A stretch of DNA of 64,000 nucleotides from Lachnospiraceae bacterium (GCA_022796795.1 JAAWJI010000021.1:1-64000); one strand, 5' to 3'; shown: positions 26,304-36,215, counted from the stretch's first letter. The notes: generated by a model not told the origin, from the sequence alone. Translations and numbers: made by a program.

Positions 26304-27593
26304 CTAAACCATCTCCTCCAGAAGCTTCTCCGCACTCACCAACTTTACACAGAGCACAAAGATCCCACAGGCCTTTGCCAGATCCTCCGGCGTGGGGAAG
26401 GATGGTGCAATACGGATATTGCTGTCCTTAGGATCCTGGTGATAGGGATAGGTAGCCCCGGCCTCTGTCATGACCACACCGGCCTCCCGGCACTTTTCCA
26501 CAATCCTGCGGGCACAGCCCTCTAAAGCGTCAAAGGAGATGAAATATCCTCCCTTGGGACGGATCCAGCTTCCGATCTCCAGACCACCCAGCTCCTGCTC
26601 CAGGGTATCCAGCACCGCCTCAAATTTGGGGCGGAGGATCGCCGCATGTTTCCTCATATGCTCATGGATGCCGTCAATATCCTGAAAGAACCGCACATGG
26701 CGCAGCTGATTCACCTTGTCATGGCCAATGGTCTGGATGGTCAGCTGAAGCTTAATATCCTTCAGGTTGTTGGGGGAAGTGGCAATGCAGGCCACTCCGG
26801 ATCCCGGAAAGCTGATCTTGGAGGTGGAGCAGAACTTGTACACCAGATCCGGATTTCCGGCCTTTTCACACTCCTCCAGAATCTCGATCAAAAAGTCCTG
26901 ATCATCGTCGTATAGATGATGGACGCAGTAGGCATTGTCCCAAAAAATGCGGAAATCAGGAGCCGCAGGCTTAAGCCTGGCAAAACGGTGCACCGTCTCA
27001 TCCGAATAAGTAATTCCCTGAGGATTGGAGTATTTGGGCACGCACCAGATACCTTTTATGGAATCATCGCTGCTCACCAGCTTCTCCACCAAATCCATGT
27101 CCGGTCCTTCCGGAGTCATAGGCACACAGATCATCTCGATTCCAAAATATTCTGTAATGGAAAAGTGGCGGTCATAGCCCGGCACCGGACATAAAAATTT
27201 CACCTTATCCAGCTTGCACCAGGGCGTATGTCCCATGATTCCGTGGGTCATGGCCCGGGAAACCGTATCGTACATCACATTCAAACTGGAATTTCCGTAG
27301 ATAATCATCTTGTCCGGGGACACCTCAGACATATCAGCCAAAAGCTGCTTTGCCTCTTTCACCCCGTCCAGCACGCCGTAATTGCGGCAGTCAATACCCT
27401 CGGAATCATTCAGATCCACTCCGCTGTGCAGCACGTCCATCATCCCCATAGACAGATCCAGCTGATCCGCGCTGGGCTTACCTCTGGACATATCCAGCTT
27501 CAGTCCCAGAGACTTAGCCTCCTCATATTTCTGCTCCAGCTCCCCGCGCAGCTGTTCCAATTCCTGCTTCTTTAACTGTCTGTAGGGTTTCAT
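26304..27593 (-). CDS. Class I PLP-dependent aminotransferase (AspAT subgroup Ic type)
   Basis: 429 residues from ATG 27593 (GAGGAGATT site). It starts KPYRQLKKQELEQLRGELEQKYEEAKSL and then has LDMSRGKPSADQLDLS, typical of the family annotated as aspartate aminotransferase PF12897. The PLP lysine lies in FCSTSKISFPGSGVA (about 245). It exchanges amino groups between an amino acid and a 2-oxo acid in the cytoplasm; aspartate/2-oxoglutarate is the family expectation. Stand-alone gene with its own promoter. Confidence 0.9.
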   Translation of the reverse strand: MKPYRQLKKQELEQLRGELEQKYEEAKSLGLKLDMSRGKPSADQLDLSMGMMDVLHSGVDLNDSEGIDCRNYGVLDGVKEAKQLLADMSEVSPDKMIIYGNSSLNVMYDTVSRAMTHGIMGHTPWCKLDKVKFLCPVPGYDRHFSITEYFGIEMICVPMTPEGPDMDLVEKLVSSDDSIKGIWCVPKYSNPQGITYSDETVHRFARLKPAAPDFRIFWDNAYCVHHLYDDDQDFLIEILEECEKAGNPDLVYKFCSTSKISFPGSGVACIATSPNNLKDIKLQLTIQTIGHDKVNQLRHVRFFQDIDGIHEHMRKHAAILRPKFEAVLDTLEQELGGLEIGSWIRPKGGYFISFDALEGCARRIVEKCREAGVVMTEAGATYPYHQDPKDSNIRIAPSFPTPEDLAKACGIFVLCVKLVSAEKLLEEMV

Positions 27594-27685
27594 AATCTCC
27601 TCACTTTCCGCACCACAAAGCCAGGCAGATGCCATACCTGGATGCAAACCTCTGATAAACTTTTGTTTCTTTTTACCAGTTTTCT

Positions 27686-27714
27686 ATTTTATACGTTTTT
27701 CTGTCTTTTTTCAA
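27686..27714 (-). promoter_or_regulatory. Promoter of the aminotransferase gene
   Basis: Minus strand -35 TTGAAA, 17-bp spacer, -10 TAAAAT, about 92 bp before the start. Confidence 0.55.
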
Positions 27715-27802
27715 GGATAATTTCCACCGCTTCTTTACCTGCCCTATTTAAAAGGATTCTTTTGTCTCTCTGGCCAATTCCTTAAAAGATTATTACCTAA
27801 AA

Positions 27803-28432
27803 TTATCCCGCCAGCTCCTCTTTATGTAGAACCTCCATCACCTTGCTGTTTATTGCAGCCTCCCCAAAGGTTTCCCGAATAAGCCAGTTATACTCCTGCC
27901 AGACTACGTAGCCTGACAGCTCTGACAAAGCCTCCGACACGCTGCTGTACATCCAGGCGTGCATATTCTTATCCTTTTCATTAAAGCGTTCCCACAAAGC
28001 GTCGCCCAGAATCTGAATGTCCCGGTATACGGCGCGCATATTGGACAGCTTATCCCCCAGAGCCAATACCTTTGCCTCCCAGCTGGCCTGTTCCCGCAGG
28101 AAACGGATCGTCTCCTCCTTACGCAGACGCCAGGTCTGAGAGGCTGGCATTCCCAGCCGTTTATTCTCCGTTTCATCCTCCACCAGACGACGAATCCGGG
28201 GGCCAAAAAGAGTCTCCAGCTCCTCTGGCTCCGTGTCTGTATCCTCCAGTACATCATGTAAAACAGCAGCCGCCAATACCTCCTCATCCGTTGTCATGGT
28301 GGAGACAATAGCCGCTGCTTCAATGGGATGCACAATATAAGGAACCCCGGATCCCTTTCGAGTCATTCCCGCATGCACTCTGGTGGCATAATTAATCGCT
28401 TGTTCAAAAACTGACATATTATCTTTATTCAT
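27803..28432 (-). CDS. Small HD-domain hydrolase (SpoT/MESH1-like)
   Basis: A 209-residue stand-alone HD protein. Metal-binding layout as in the RelA/SpoT hydrolase domain: HAG(M)TRKGSGVPYIVHPIEAA (His20, His33), LHDVLEDT (His59, Asp60), and a later Asp in LGDKLSNMRAV. No synthetase, TGS or ACT domains, so it could be a small alarmone hydrolase degrading (p)ppGpp, but other nucleotide substrates are possible. Last gene of the run beginning at the hybrid kinase, 22 bp after the YgjP-type peptidase gene. Confidence 0.82.
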   Translation of the reverse strand: MNKDNMSVFEQAINYATRVHAGMTRKGSGVPYIVHPIEAAAIVSTMTTDEEVLAAAVLHDVLEDTDTEPEELETLFGPRIRRLVEDETENKRLGMPASQTWRLRKEETIRFLREQASWEAKVLALGDKLSNMRAVYRDIQILGDALWERFNEKDKNMHAWMYSSVSEALSELSGYVVWQEYNWLIRETFGEAAINSKVMEVLHKEELAG

Positions 28433-28454
28433 ATTCTGCCCATTTCCCCATTCG

Positions 28455-28982
28455 TTAAAGCACTGTTTTCAGCCACCTCTGCCGTTCTCCATAATCTGGC
28501 AGTATTTTTTCCACCTCCAAATAAAATTCCCTGGAATGATTCATCACTTTCCTGTGGGCCAACTCATGTACCACCACATAATCCTGAATTTCAGGCGGAC
28601 AGAGCATAAGCCTCCAGTTAAAACTTAAATTCCCCTTGCTGCTACAGCTTCCCCACCGGGTCTTCTGGCCGCGGATTGTAATCTTTCCATAAGAAATCCC
28701 CATCCGTTCCGCAAAATAGGCGGTCCGCTTTGCCAACACCCGAGCAGCCTGCTTCCGGTAAAATTCCTCCTCCTCGGGAGTACATTCCGGCAGCGCAGTT
28801 TTCTGCTGCAAATCTCTCTGTTTTTTCTCTACCCAATCCCAGTGGCTCTCCACAAATTCCCGAATCTTTTGGGATGACACACGTTTTGGGGCACGCACTA
28901 CTAGCCGGCCATTTTGATCCATCTGCAATGCCAGGGTCTTCCTGCTGCTTCGAATCACCTCATATTCCCTCTGGAGAATCAT
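28455..28982 (-). CDS. YgjP-type M48 family metallopeptidase
   Basis: 175 residues from ATG 28982, which overlaps the kinase stop as ATGA; a longer frame upstream lies inside the kinase gene and is a shadow. Zinc-peptidase motif VVHELAH (HExxH) followed by a third ligand His in NHSREFYLEV. The family segment TRWGSCSSKGNLSFNWRLM is intact. Cytoplasmic protein of unclear substrate. Translationally coupled to the NahK-like gene. Confidence 0.9.
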   Translation of the reverse strand: MILQREYEVIRSSRKTLALQMDQNGRLVVRAPKRVSSQKIREFVESHWDWVEKKQRDLQQKTALPECTPEEEEFYRKQAARVLAKRTAYFAERMGISYGKITIRGQKTRWGSCSSKGNLSFNWRLMLCPPEIQDYVVVHELAHRKVMNHSREFYLEVEKILPDYGERQRWLKTVL

Positions 28983-30103
28983 AAATCTGCTCCTGGCAGG
29001 CAGGCGGCCACAATGCGCTCCATCTCCTGCCATTTCTTTTCCATATCCTCCACCATGCGGAACTGAGTCCTGGCCCGGTCCAAATTCTGGCCCGGACGAT
29101 GGATCTTGAAATATTGATCTCCCTGAAGATGATCTGTCAGAAAGCGCATGCCGCACTCCAGAGTCATAAGCTTGGCTCCCATGGGAAGCATACGGATCTC
29201 CTTCTCTGTCAGGGATCCTTCACAGCCCTCCATATATCCCCTGGTAAAGAGCTCAAACAGTTTCAGGTCACAACTGATTTTAGACAAATCTCTCTCATCC
29301 TCTGCTCCGGTATTCGCTCCAAAACGAATAGAATCTCCATAGTCATAGAGCGCAGAGCCAGGCATCACTGTATCCAGATCAATTACACAGATGCCCCGGC
29401 CTGTGGCGTCATCAATCAATATGTTGTTAAGCTTGGTGTCATTGTGGGTCACCCGCAGAGGCAACTGGCCCTTTTCCAGCATGTCGCAGAGAATCCGGCA
29501 CTCATCCTGTCTGTCCAACACAAAACGAATCTCAGGTTCCACCTCCCGGGCACGGCCGCACACATCCTGATCACAGGCCTCCTGAAACTGTCTCAGACGG
29601 TCAACAGTATTATGGAAATTGGGAATCGTCTCATAGAGACTGGCAGCCGGAAAATCGGAGAGAAGCTTCTGAAAATGTCCAAAGGCCACTGCGCTTTCAT
29701 AAAAATCCCTTGGGCGCTCCACCGCATCATAGCTGGTGGCACCCTCCACAAACAGATACATCCTCCAGCAGGTGCCGTCCTGAAGCTCTACCCAATAGCC
29801 GCCCTCCCGCTGGGGGATCACGTTAATGGCCTCCCGCTCCGGATCTCCCCCGGCCTTACGAATCTGCTGCTGCAGAAAGTCTGTCACATGAACCACATTT
29901 TCCATCAGCTCTCTGGGATTCCGAAACACCTCATGGTTCATTCTCTGCAGGATATATCTGCGCATTGATCCCGAATCGCTTTTCCTGCAGGTCACCCGAT
30001 ACGTATCATTAATATGACCGCTTCCATAGGGTTCAATCAGCTCCACTTGTCCCTCCAGACAGAACTGTTCAGCAATCCCCTTTAATTCCCTCTCCGTCTT
30101 CAC
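28979..30103 (-). CDS. nahK: N-acetylhexosamine 1-kinase (NahK-like, APH fold)
   Basis: 374 residues from GTG 30103, which has GGGAGGAG eight bases upstream and overlaps the upstream stop as GTGA; an ATG at 30121 is possible. The sequence closely follows the bifidobacterial NahK layout as I remember it: EPYGSGHINDTY (25-36), YILQRMN, the catalytic loop RVTHNDTKLNNIL (about 230-242) and metal site VIDLDTVMPGSALYDYGDSIRFGAN. NahK phosphorylates GlcNAc/GalNAc at C1 with ATP. The adjacent nucleotidyltransferase would turn the product into a UDP sugar. Fully intact. Confidence 0.85.
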   Translation of the reverse strand: MKTERELKGIAEQFCLEGQVELIEPYGSGHINDTYRVTCRKSDSGSMRRYILQRMNHEVFRNPRELMENVVHVTDFLQQQIRKAGGDPEREAINVIPQREGGYWVELQDGTCWRMYLFVEGATSYDAVERPRDFYESAVAFGHFQKLLSDFPAASLYETIPNFHNTVDRLRQFQEACDQDVCGRAREVEPEIRFVLDRQDECRILCDMLEKGQLPLRVTHNDTKLNNILIDDATGRGICVIDLDTVMPGSALYDYGDSIRFGANTGAEDERDLSKISCDLKLFELFTRGYMEGCEGSLTEKEIRMLPMGAKLMTLECGMRFLTDHLQGDQYFKIHRPGQNLDRARTQFRMVEDMEKKWQEMERIVAACLPGADL

Positions 30104-31032
30104 GAAAAACGCTCCTCCCACAACCGCTGGGGATAAATTCCAGCATCCTTCAGCGCCTGAATAGCTTTCACCACCACCGGCTTATCCTCTTTGTATGTCA
30201 CCCCATACCATTTATCCATAGATTTCAGCACCGTCACATCTGCTCTGCCCTCCCGGATCAGCTCATCCACCACAAAGGGCAGGAAATACTCACATTTCAG
30301 AGGATTTCCTGGCAGATTTTCATCCAAAAACTTTGCAAACCGTTCATCCATTTCCGGCAGTATGCTGGCCGTAAAGCCCCACATGTTCATGGATACTACT
30401 GCAGACGGAGAAACCAAAGTCCAGGATGTACCCTCATCCTCTGTGTAAGCCGGTCCGGATTGACGCCTCTCAATATGAGTTCTCTCCGTGATTCCTGCCA
30501 GATGTCCCGCCTCATTGATCCTGCACACGCCGCGAGCCACATGTCCATGGTCAGTCAGCGTATTCTCCAGCAGATATCCCACCATGGTATACTGATATTT
30601 CTCCTGATCCTCATGACTGGTAAGAAAATCATAGATCATCTGAAATGCATGGACCCCATAGTAGTCGTCCGCGTTGATCACCGCAAAGGGACCATCAATG
30701 ACAGATCTGCAGGCCCTCACCGCATGCCCGGTACCCCAGGGTTTTTTCCGCTCCTCAGGAAGCGCATAGCCCTCTGGCAAATCCGCAAGATCCTGGAATA
30801 CATACTCCACCTGAATCTGCTTTTCCATACGATTTCCAATGGATTCCCGAAAATCCACCTCGTTCTCCCGCTTAATGATAAATACCACTTTTTCAAATCC
30901 TGCCCGAACCGCATCATAAATGGAAAAATCCATGATAATATGGCCTTCCGGGTCGATGGGGTCGATCTGCTTCAGGCCTCCGTAGCGGCTTCCCATACCT
31001 GCCGCCATAATAACCAGAACCGGTTTCTTCAT
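30100..31032 (-). CDS. Sugar-1-phosphate nucleotidyltransferase
   Basis: 310 residues. Nucleotidyltransferase signature MAAGMGSRYGGLKQ (residues 9-22), the uridine/sugar region WGTGHAVRAC, and the metal-site VINADDYYG near 115. It activates a sugar 1-phosphate to an NDP sugar. Coupled by a GTGA overlap to the NahK-like kinase, so the pair probably forms UDP-GlcNAc/GalNAc (inferred). Located 3 bp after the Hpt gene and preceded by GGAGG. Confidence 0.87.
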   Translation of the reverse strand: MKKPVLVIMAAGMGSRYGGLKQIDPIDPEGHIIMDFSIYDAVRAGFEKVVFIIKRENEVDFRESIGNRMEKQIQVEYVFQDLADLPEGYALPEERKKPWGTGHAVRACRSVIDGPFAVINADDYYGVHAFQMIYDFLTSHEDQEKYQYTMVGYLLENTLTDHGHVARGVCRINEAGHLAGITERTHIERRQSGPAYTEDEGTSWTLVSPSAVVSMNMWGFTASILPEMDERFAKFLDENLPGNPLKCEYFLPFVVDELIREGRADVTVLKSMDKWYGVTYKEDKPVVVKAIQALKDAGIYPQRLWEERFS

Positions 31033-31035
31033 GTC

Positions 31036-31395
31036 TTACGCCTCCTGCAGTCCGCGAATACAGCTCACGGTGACCTCATAGTCCTCCCGCACCCTGGCCA
31101 AAATGGGCTCTAAGTCCTCTCCATACTCCTGCCGGTTCCGCAAAAGCTCCGACATTTCGCTGGCAGACTCATAGAGACGGGTCAGGGACAGGTTCTGGCA
31201 TACTCCCTTCAGGGTATGAGCAGCACGAAAAGCCTCCGCCATATCTCGTGCCTCCAGGGAATTGCACAGCAGTGCAAAGCTCTGGTCATTTAGAACTTTC
31301 ATTAAAAACTTTTGAATCCGTTCGTCCTTGCGCAGACGCCCAAACACATCCTCATAATCTGCACCCATTGCATCGTAACATTCTTTTACTGTCAT
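31036..31395 (-). CDS. Histidine phosphotransfer (Hpt) protein
   Basis: A 119-residue helical protein. The phospho-accepting His60 is in AAHTLKGVCQNL, the standard Hpt motif. It lies 4 bp after the REC-HD-GYP-GGDEF regulator and in the same run as the hybrid kinase, completing a His-Asp-His-Asp phosphorelay. No output domain. Confidence 0.93.
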   Translation of the reverse strand: MTVKECYDAMGADYEDVFGRLRKDERIQKFLMKVLNDQSFALLCNSLEARDMAEAFRAAHTLKGVCQNLSLTRLYESASEMSELLRNRQEYGEDLEPILARVREDYEVTVSCIRGLQEA

Positions 31396-31399
31396 ATTG

Positions 31400-33493
31400 T
31401 CATTCCCTTTCTGCTCCCTGGCTTTCTCCGTCCTCGGACTGAGATTTCAATATGGTTTTCAGATCCTCGTTGTAGAAACAATACCCGTTTCTTCCTCTCT
31501 GCTTCACTGCATACATGGCCTCATCTGCCATGCGGAATAAAGTCTCATAATCTCCTCCGCACTCCAGGGCACAGGACACGCCCATGCTGACGCGGATGGG
31601 AAATCCCTTAAACTCTCCGCAGAGAATGTTGAAAATACGCTTGACAGGCGCTTCCATATCCGCCTTGTACTCCATAAAGACCAGGAATTCATCGCCTCCC
31701 ATACGCGCTGGTACGTCAGCGCTTCGCGTACTCTTCTTCAATGTCTCCGCCATGTATTTCAGCACCTCATCGCCAAACTGATGACCGTACTTGTCATTTG
31801 CCTGTTTGAAGTGATCCAGATCAAAGAACAGCAGAATATAGGGTTTTTCTCTCTCTGTGGCAAGAATTTCAGAAATTTGCGCCTTGGCTGCCTTGTGGTT
31901 CAAAAGTCCTGTGAGAGGATCATGGTCCGCCATAACCTCCAGGCGGTTCATCTTCTCAATATCTTCGTGAATATCCACGATTTTTCCAATGGCCCCCACA
32001 TACTCAGGCGGCTCTCCGTCTCCCCACATGGAGCGTGCAATAACCTTGCTCCACCGGTCACTGTCTTTCACATGCAGCAAATAGGTCTGCTCCACCATAG
32101 GCTGCTCCGGGCTGGTCCCCCGCAACCGTTCCAGCAAGAGATCAAAATCCTCTGGTGCAAACAGCTTGTTTCCAAATCCCTCCTCCCGGGGATTCAAAAG
32201 CGTCTCCGGCAGCTCCAGGAATTTGGCTCCCCACTCAGACAAAGTGAGCATCTCTGGCGTGGCCGTATACTCAAACTGAATCTCCTGGGAAAGCTCCGCA
32301 AAGAACTGATATTTGGTACGTTCATGCTCCAGCAGGCGCAAGGTACGCTCCGACGCATCCAAACCGCCCCGTTCCATGATCTGATCCACCGTCTCCTGAA
32401 GCTCCTCCTGAGAATCGATCAGCGAAGACGCCCTGTTCAGCTGATGCTCCAGCTGTTCGGAAATATCCCGCAGACACTCCAGTAGTAGGGGGTTAAAGGT
32501 GCCGCACTCTCCATTGAGTATCATTTCCATGGTCTTCTGGTGAGAATAAGCCGCCTTATACACCCGCTCGCTGGTAAGCGCGTCATATACATCTGCCAGA
32601 GCCACCACCTGGGCCGTAATGGGAATCTCATCCCCCTTCAGACCATCCGGATAACCGCGGCCGTCATATCTCTCATGATGCCAGCGGCAGATCTGGTACC
32701 CCAGCTCCACCAGGGGCTCATTCTCCCGAATGGTAGTGGCTTTCAGAAGGCTTGCCCCCTCCGCTGAATGTGTCTTCATTATTTCAAATTCTTCATTGGT
32801 TAAGCGACCAGGCTTATTTAAGATTTCCGAGGGAATTGCAATCTTTCCGATATCATGAAGAGCCGCTGCATTACAGATAATCGGAATATCCTTTTTGCCA
32901 ATGGGATACTTATCCGTTTTCTGCAGGAGACTTCGCAACAGCATTTCCGTCAGGGTACGAATATGTCGCACATGAAGTCCGCTTTCCCCGTTACGAAACT
33001 CCACAATATTGGACAGAATCTCCACCATAAGCTTGTTATCCCGCTCTTTTTCCATGATCTGGTCCGTTACCATATGAACCAGTTCTTTCTGCTTGGCAGC
33101 AAGCATGATGGTACTGATAACCCGGCGGCGAACCGTTCTCTCATCAAAGGGACGGCTGATATAATCCAGGACTCCCAGATCATAGGCCCGATCCACATAG
33201 GAGGGCACAGTTTCTGCTGAGATCATCACCACGGGAATACTCTTGATCCACCCGTTTTTGTTCATCACAGCCAGCATTTCAAAACCATCCATAACGGGCA
33301 TTACAATATCCAGAAGCATGAGAGAAATCTCCTGCTCCTGATTATTGAGAATTGCAGAGGCTTCCATGCCATTTTCTGCTTCCAGAATATCAAACTCATC
33401 CGACAACATATCTGACAGTAACGAACGATTGATCTCCGAATCATCTACAATTAATATTTTTTTTCTTACATTCGCATTTTCTCTGGACTCCAT
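31400..33493 (-). CDS. Response regulator with HD-GYP phosphodiesterase and GGDEF diguanylate cyclase
   Basis: 697 residues. REC (12-130, phospho-acceptor Asp62 in LLDIVMPVMDG). HD-GYP domain (about 150-350) with LHDIGK (His213, Asp214) and HHERYDGRGYPDG (272-284), so the GYP motif is intact. A PAS-like region (about 400-515) and a GGDEF domain (about 520-690) with an exact RMGGDEF motif (Gly599-Phe603) follow. It can in principle both make and degrade c-di-GMP, switched by phosphorylation from the kinase encoded upstream. It lies 68 bp downstream of the kinase gene. Confidence 0.95.
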   Translation of the reverse strand: MESRENANVRKKILIVDDSEINRSLLSDMLSDEFDILEAENGMEASAILNNQEQEISLMLLDIVMPVMDGFEMLAVMNKNGWIKSIPVVMISAETVPSYVDRAYDLGVLDYISRPFDERTVRRRVISTIMLAAKQKELVHMVTDQIMEKERDNKLMVEILSNIVEFRNGESGLHVRHIRTLTEMLLRSLLQKTDKYPIGKKDIPIICNAAALHDIGKIAIPSEILNKPGRLTNEEFEIMKTHSAEGASLLKATTIRENEPLVELGYQICRWHHERYDGRGYPDGLKGDEIPITAQVVALADVYDALTSERVYKAAYSHQKTMEMILNGECGTFNPLLLECLRDISEQLEHQLNRASSLIDSQEELQETVDQIMERGGLDASERTLRLLEHERTKYQFFAELSQEIQFEYTATPEMLTLSEWGAKFLELPETLLNPREEGFGNKLFAPEDFDLLLERLRGTSPEQPMVEQTYLLHVKDSDRWSKVIARSMWGDGEPPEYVGAIGKIVDIHEDIEKMNRLEVMADHDPLTGLLNHKAAKAQISEILATEREKPYILLFFDLDHFKQANDKYGHQFGDEVLKYMAETLKKSTRSADVPARMGGDEFLVFMEYKADMEAPVKRIFNILCGEFKGFPIRVSMGVSCALECGGDYETLFRMADEAMYAVKQRGRNGYCFYNEDLKTILKSQSEDGESQGAERE

Positions 33494-33561
33494 ACAAATC
33501 CTTTCCCCATCTTATTCCTCCCGCCTTCCGCCGCTCCGCCTGCGGATCCAGGGACATATTC

Positions 33562-36120
33562 TTATTCGTTTTCTTCTCTGTCGATTTGTTTTCTCAAAAT
33601 CTGTCTGAGGCGATCCACATCAATGGGCTTTGCCACATGGGCATCCATGCCACATTCCATACAGTGCTGGATATCATCGGAAAAAGCATCTGCTGTCATA
33701 GCAATAATGGGAAGCCCTGCATCTGGACGACTCTCTGCCCGAATCAATTTTGTTGCCTCATAGCCAGTCATAACAGGCATCCGAATATCCATCAGCACCA
33801 AATCATAATAGCCCACTTCCGCTGCCTCAAACATTTCCACGCAGATCTTTCCATTTTCTGCCCGCTCCAGCTCAAAGCCTTCCTCTGACAGAATATCCTC
33901 AGCGATCTCCCAGTTCAGATCATTATCCTCAGCCAGAAGAATCCGCTTACCCACGAACTCCTCTTCCTGTTTGATTACTTCCTGTTTCTGCTCGATCTCG
34001 CCGTTCATATAGCGGTTCAGGCCCAGATATAGGTTGGACTTGAATAAGGGCTTGGAAATAAAGCCATGAGCTCCTGCCTCCCGGGCTTCCTCCTCAATAT
34101 CGCTCCAGTCATAGGCGGAAATAATCAGAATTGGCACATTATCTCCCAAATGCTTTCGAATCTCCCGGGCCGTCTCCAATCCATCCATGCCCGGCATCTT
34201 CCAATCCAGGAGTACGATCTCATAATCTCTGCTTTCCTGATGACGCTTCTCCACCATCTCCACGGCTTTGTGTCCGTCCAGGGCCCACTCCGCCTCAATT
34301 CCGATTTCCTTAAGCGTGGAAACCGCACTTTGGCACAGATCCTCATTATTATCCACCACCAGCATTTTCCAGGGCGGAAGCATCATGTCATCCAGAGATA
34401 CCGTGGCTTTCTCCAGATCAAGAGTTATGTGGAACTCACTGCCCTTCTCCGGCGCGCTGGTAAGCTTAATGGTTCCCCCCATAGCATCCACAATACACTT
34501 GGTAATGGCCATTCCCAGACCTGTTCCCTCAATCTTATCCACCCGGGAATCCCGCTCTCTGGTAAAGGTGTCAAAGATGTGTTCCTGGAACTCCGGCGAC
34601 ATGCCGATTCCCGTATCCTTTACCCGGAAATGACACCGTACAAACCGGGAGCCCATGGGAGACTCCTCCTGTCTCAAATAAACATTGATATGTCCATCCT
34701 CCGGCGTAAACTTCACTGCATTGGACAAAAGATTCAAAAGAATCTGATTCAAACGCACACTGTCGCAGCATACATCCTCTGTAATGATCTCCTGAATAAA
34801 TATATCAAAATGCTGATTCCGGCTTTTCACCTGAGGCTGCACAATGTTAACAATACTGTCCATGGTATCCCTAAGAGATATCTGATTGATGTTCAGCGTC
34901 AGGTTTCCGCTCTCAATCTTGGACATATCCAGTACGTCATTGATTAATCCCAGCAGATGTTTACTGGACAAAGTAATCTTCTTCAGGCAGTCCTGCACCC
35001 GCTGACTATCCTGAATATTTGCCATGGCAATGGCCGTCATGCCCACGATTCCATTCATAGGGGTACGGATATCATGACTCATATTGGAGAGGAATTCGCT
35101 CTTAGCCTTATTCGCCCGAATAGCCTCCTCTCTGGCCTCATCCAGCCTCCGCATTTGTTGCTGAGACAGATAGTAATAGTAGATAAAAATAGCGATAATA
35201 ACCAAAAGTAAAATCGCGCATGCAATGATCATAGTATTGGTTCGCTGATCCCCCAGCTCGTTGATGGCATCATCCAAAACGCCAAAAGGCATGGTGCTGG
35301 CCAGATACCAATCTGATTTCGGCAAAGGAGAACAGTAAATATGTTGATGAGCTCCATCTGCCATAACCAGGCTGGAATACTCTCCCTTCTGGTTGATGGC
35401 CGCTTTCAGCTCCTCCACATACTGCTTGGAGGTTTTTCCTTCAAAATCGTCAAAGGTTTGCTCCATGCGTTCAAAATAGCTTTCCCGGAACGCGTCTCCG
35501 GTGCGGATCACATAGCTGCCGTCCTGATGAATCACATATGTATACATTAAGGAGTTTTCATCTTCCAGCACCAGCTCTTCCTCCAGGTCACTCATAGGAA
35601 TCGCCGCCACCAGGGCCGTACTCACTCTCCCTGCGCCCATGGGATAGGACGCATCCACTCCCAGCACCAGCTGCCGCACTCCCTGCTGGTTAAAACCACT
35701 GGTCACCTTACTGTTTCCTCCCTTTAGTGCATTCAGGAAATCTTCACAATCAATAATATCTATGGTGTCTCCAAAAATCACCTCGCAAACTCCGTCTTCT
35801 GTATACAATCCCATAAAAGAAAAGCCCCGAATTTCTGCGCTAACCGCCATCTCCTCCAGCATTTCTGACCCATATTCCACATCTTGGGGATCTGTTCTCT
35901 CTATTACACCCACTACCTGCTGCAGACGAAGATTTACCACAGCAGAAAACTTCTGCTGTAGCTGTCGGTTCATCTCTGACATATAAATCGTACCAATATC
36001 GCTGATAGACGCCTCACTGCGCTGGCTTATGGTAGCTGAAACCCACAAAAAAATCAATATACATAAAACGATGGCGCCTGAAAAACTTATCACCAAAAAT
36101 TGTTTTGTTTTTCCGTACAT
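33562..36120 (-). CDS. Hybrid sensor histidine kinase with double receiver
   Basis: 852 residues. TM1 (about 8-30), extracellular Cache-like sensor (about 35-290, DQRTN at its end), TM2 (about 297-317) directly joined to a HisKA domain with the phospho-His349 in NMSHDIRTPMNG and no visible HAMP. HATPase with NLLSNAVKF, DTGIGM and GTGLGMAIT. Two receivers follow: REC1 (about 586-705, Asp639) and REC2 (about 726-845, Asp778). Phosphate would go to the stand-alone Hpt and then to the c-di-GMP regulator. A small-molecule ligand is expected for the Cache domain. Confidence 0.95.
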   Translation of the reverse strand: MYGKTKQFLVISFSGAIVLCILIFLWVSATISQRSEASISDIGTIYMSEMNRQLQQKFSAVVNLRLQQVVGVIERTDPQDVEYGSEMLEEMAVSAEIRGFSFMGLYTEDGVCEVIFGDTIDIIDCEDFLNALKGGNSKVTSGFNQQGVRQLVLGVDASYPMGAGRVSTALVAAIPMSDLEEELVLEDENSLMYTYVIHQDGSYVIRTGDAFRESYFERMEQTFDDFEGKTSKQYVEELKAAINQKGEYSSLVMADGAHQHIYCSPLPKSDWYLASTMPFGVLDDAINELGDQRTNTMIIACAILLLVIIAIFIYYYYLSQQQMRRLDEAREEAIRANKAKSEFLSNMSHDIRTPMNGIVGMTAIAMANIQDSQRVQDCLKKITLSSKHLLGLINDVLDMSKIESGNLTLNINQISLRDTMDSIVNIVQPQVKSRNQHFDIFIQEIITEDVCCDSVRLNQILLNLLSNAVKFTPEDGHINVYLRQEESPMGSRFVRCHFRVKDTGIGMSPEFQEHIFDTFTRERDSRVDKIEGTGLGMAITKCIVDAMGGTIKLTSAPEKGSEFHITLDLEKATVSLDDMMLPPWKMLVVDNNEDLCQSAVSTLKEIGIEAEWALDGHKAVEMVEKRHQESRDYEIVLLDWKMPGMDGLETAREIRKHLGDNVPILIISAYDWSDIEEEAREAGAHGFISKPLFKSNLYLGLNRYMNGEIEQKQEVIKQEEEFVGKRILLAEDNDLNWEIAEDILSEEGFELERAENGKICVEMFEAAEVGYYDLVLMDIRMPVMTGYEATKLIRAESRPDAGLPIIAMTADAFSDDIQHCMECGMDAHVAKPIDVDRLRQILRKQIDREENE

Positions 36121-36215
36121 GCACTCTACCCCTTTTCAAATCCCGGTCTGATATCTGCTCTCCCAGACATCTGCTTTACCTCTGTCTTTTGGGAAAAGCA
36201 AACCTGCCTACTATA

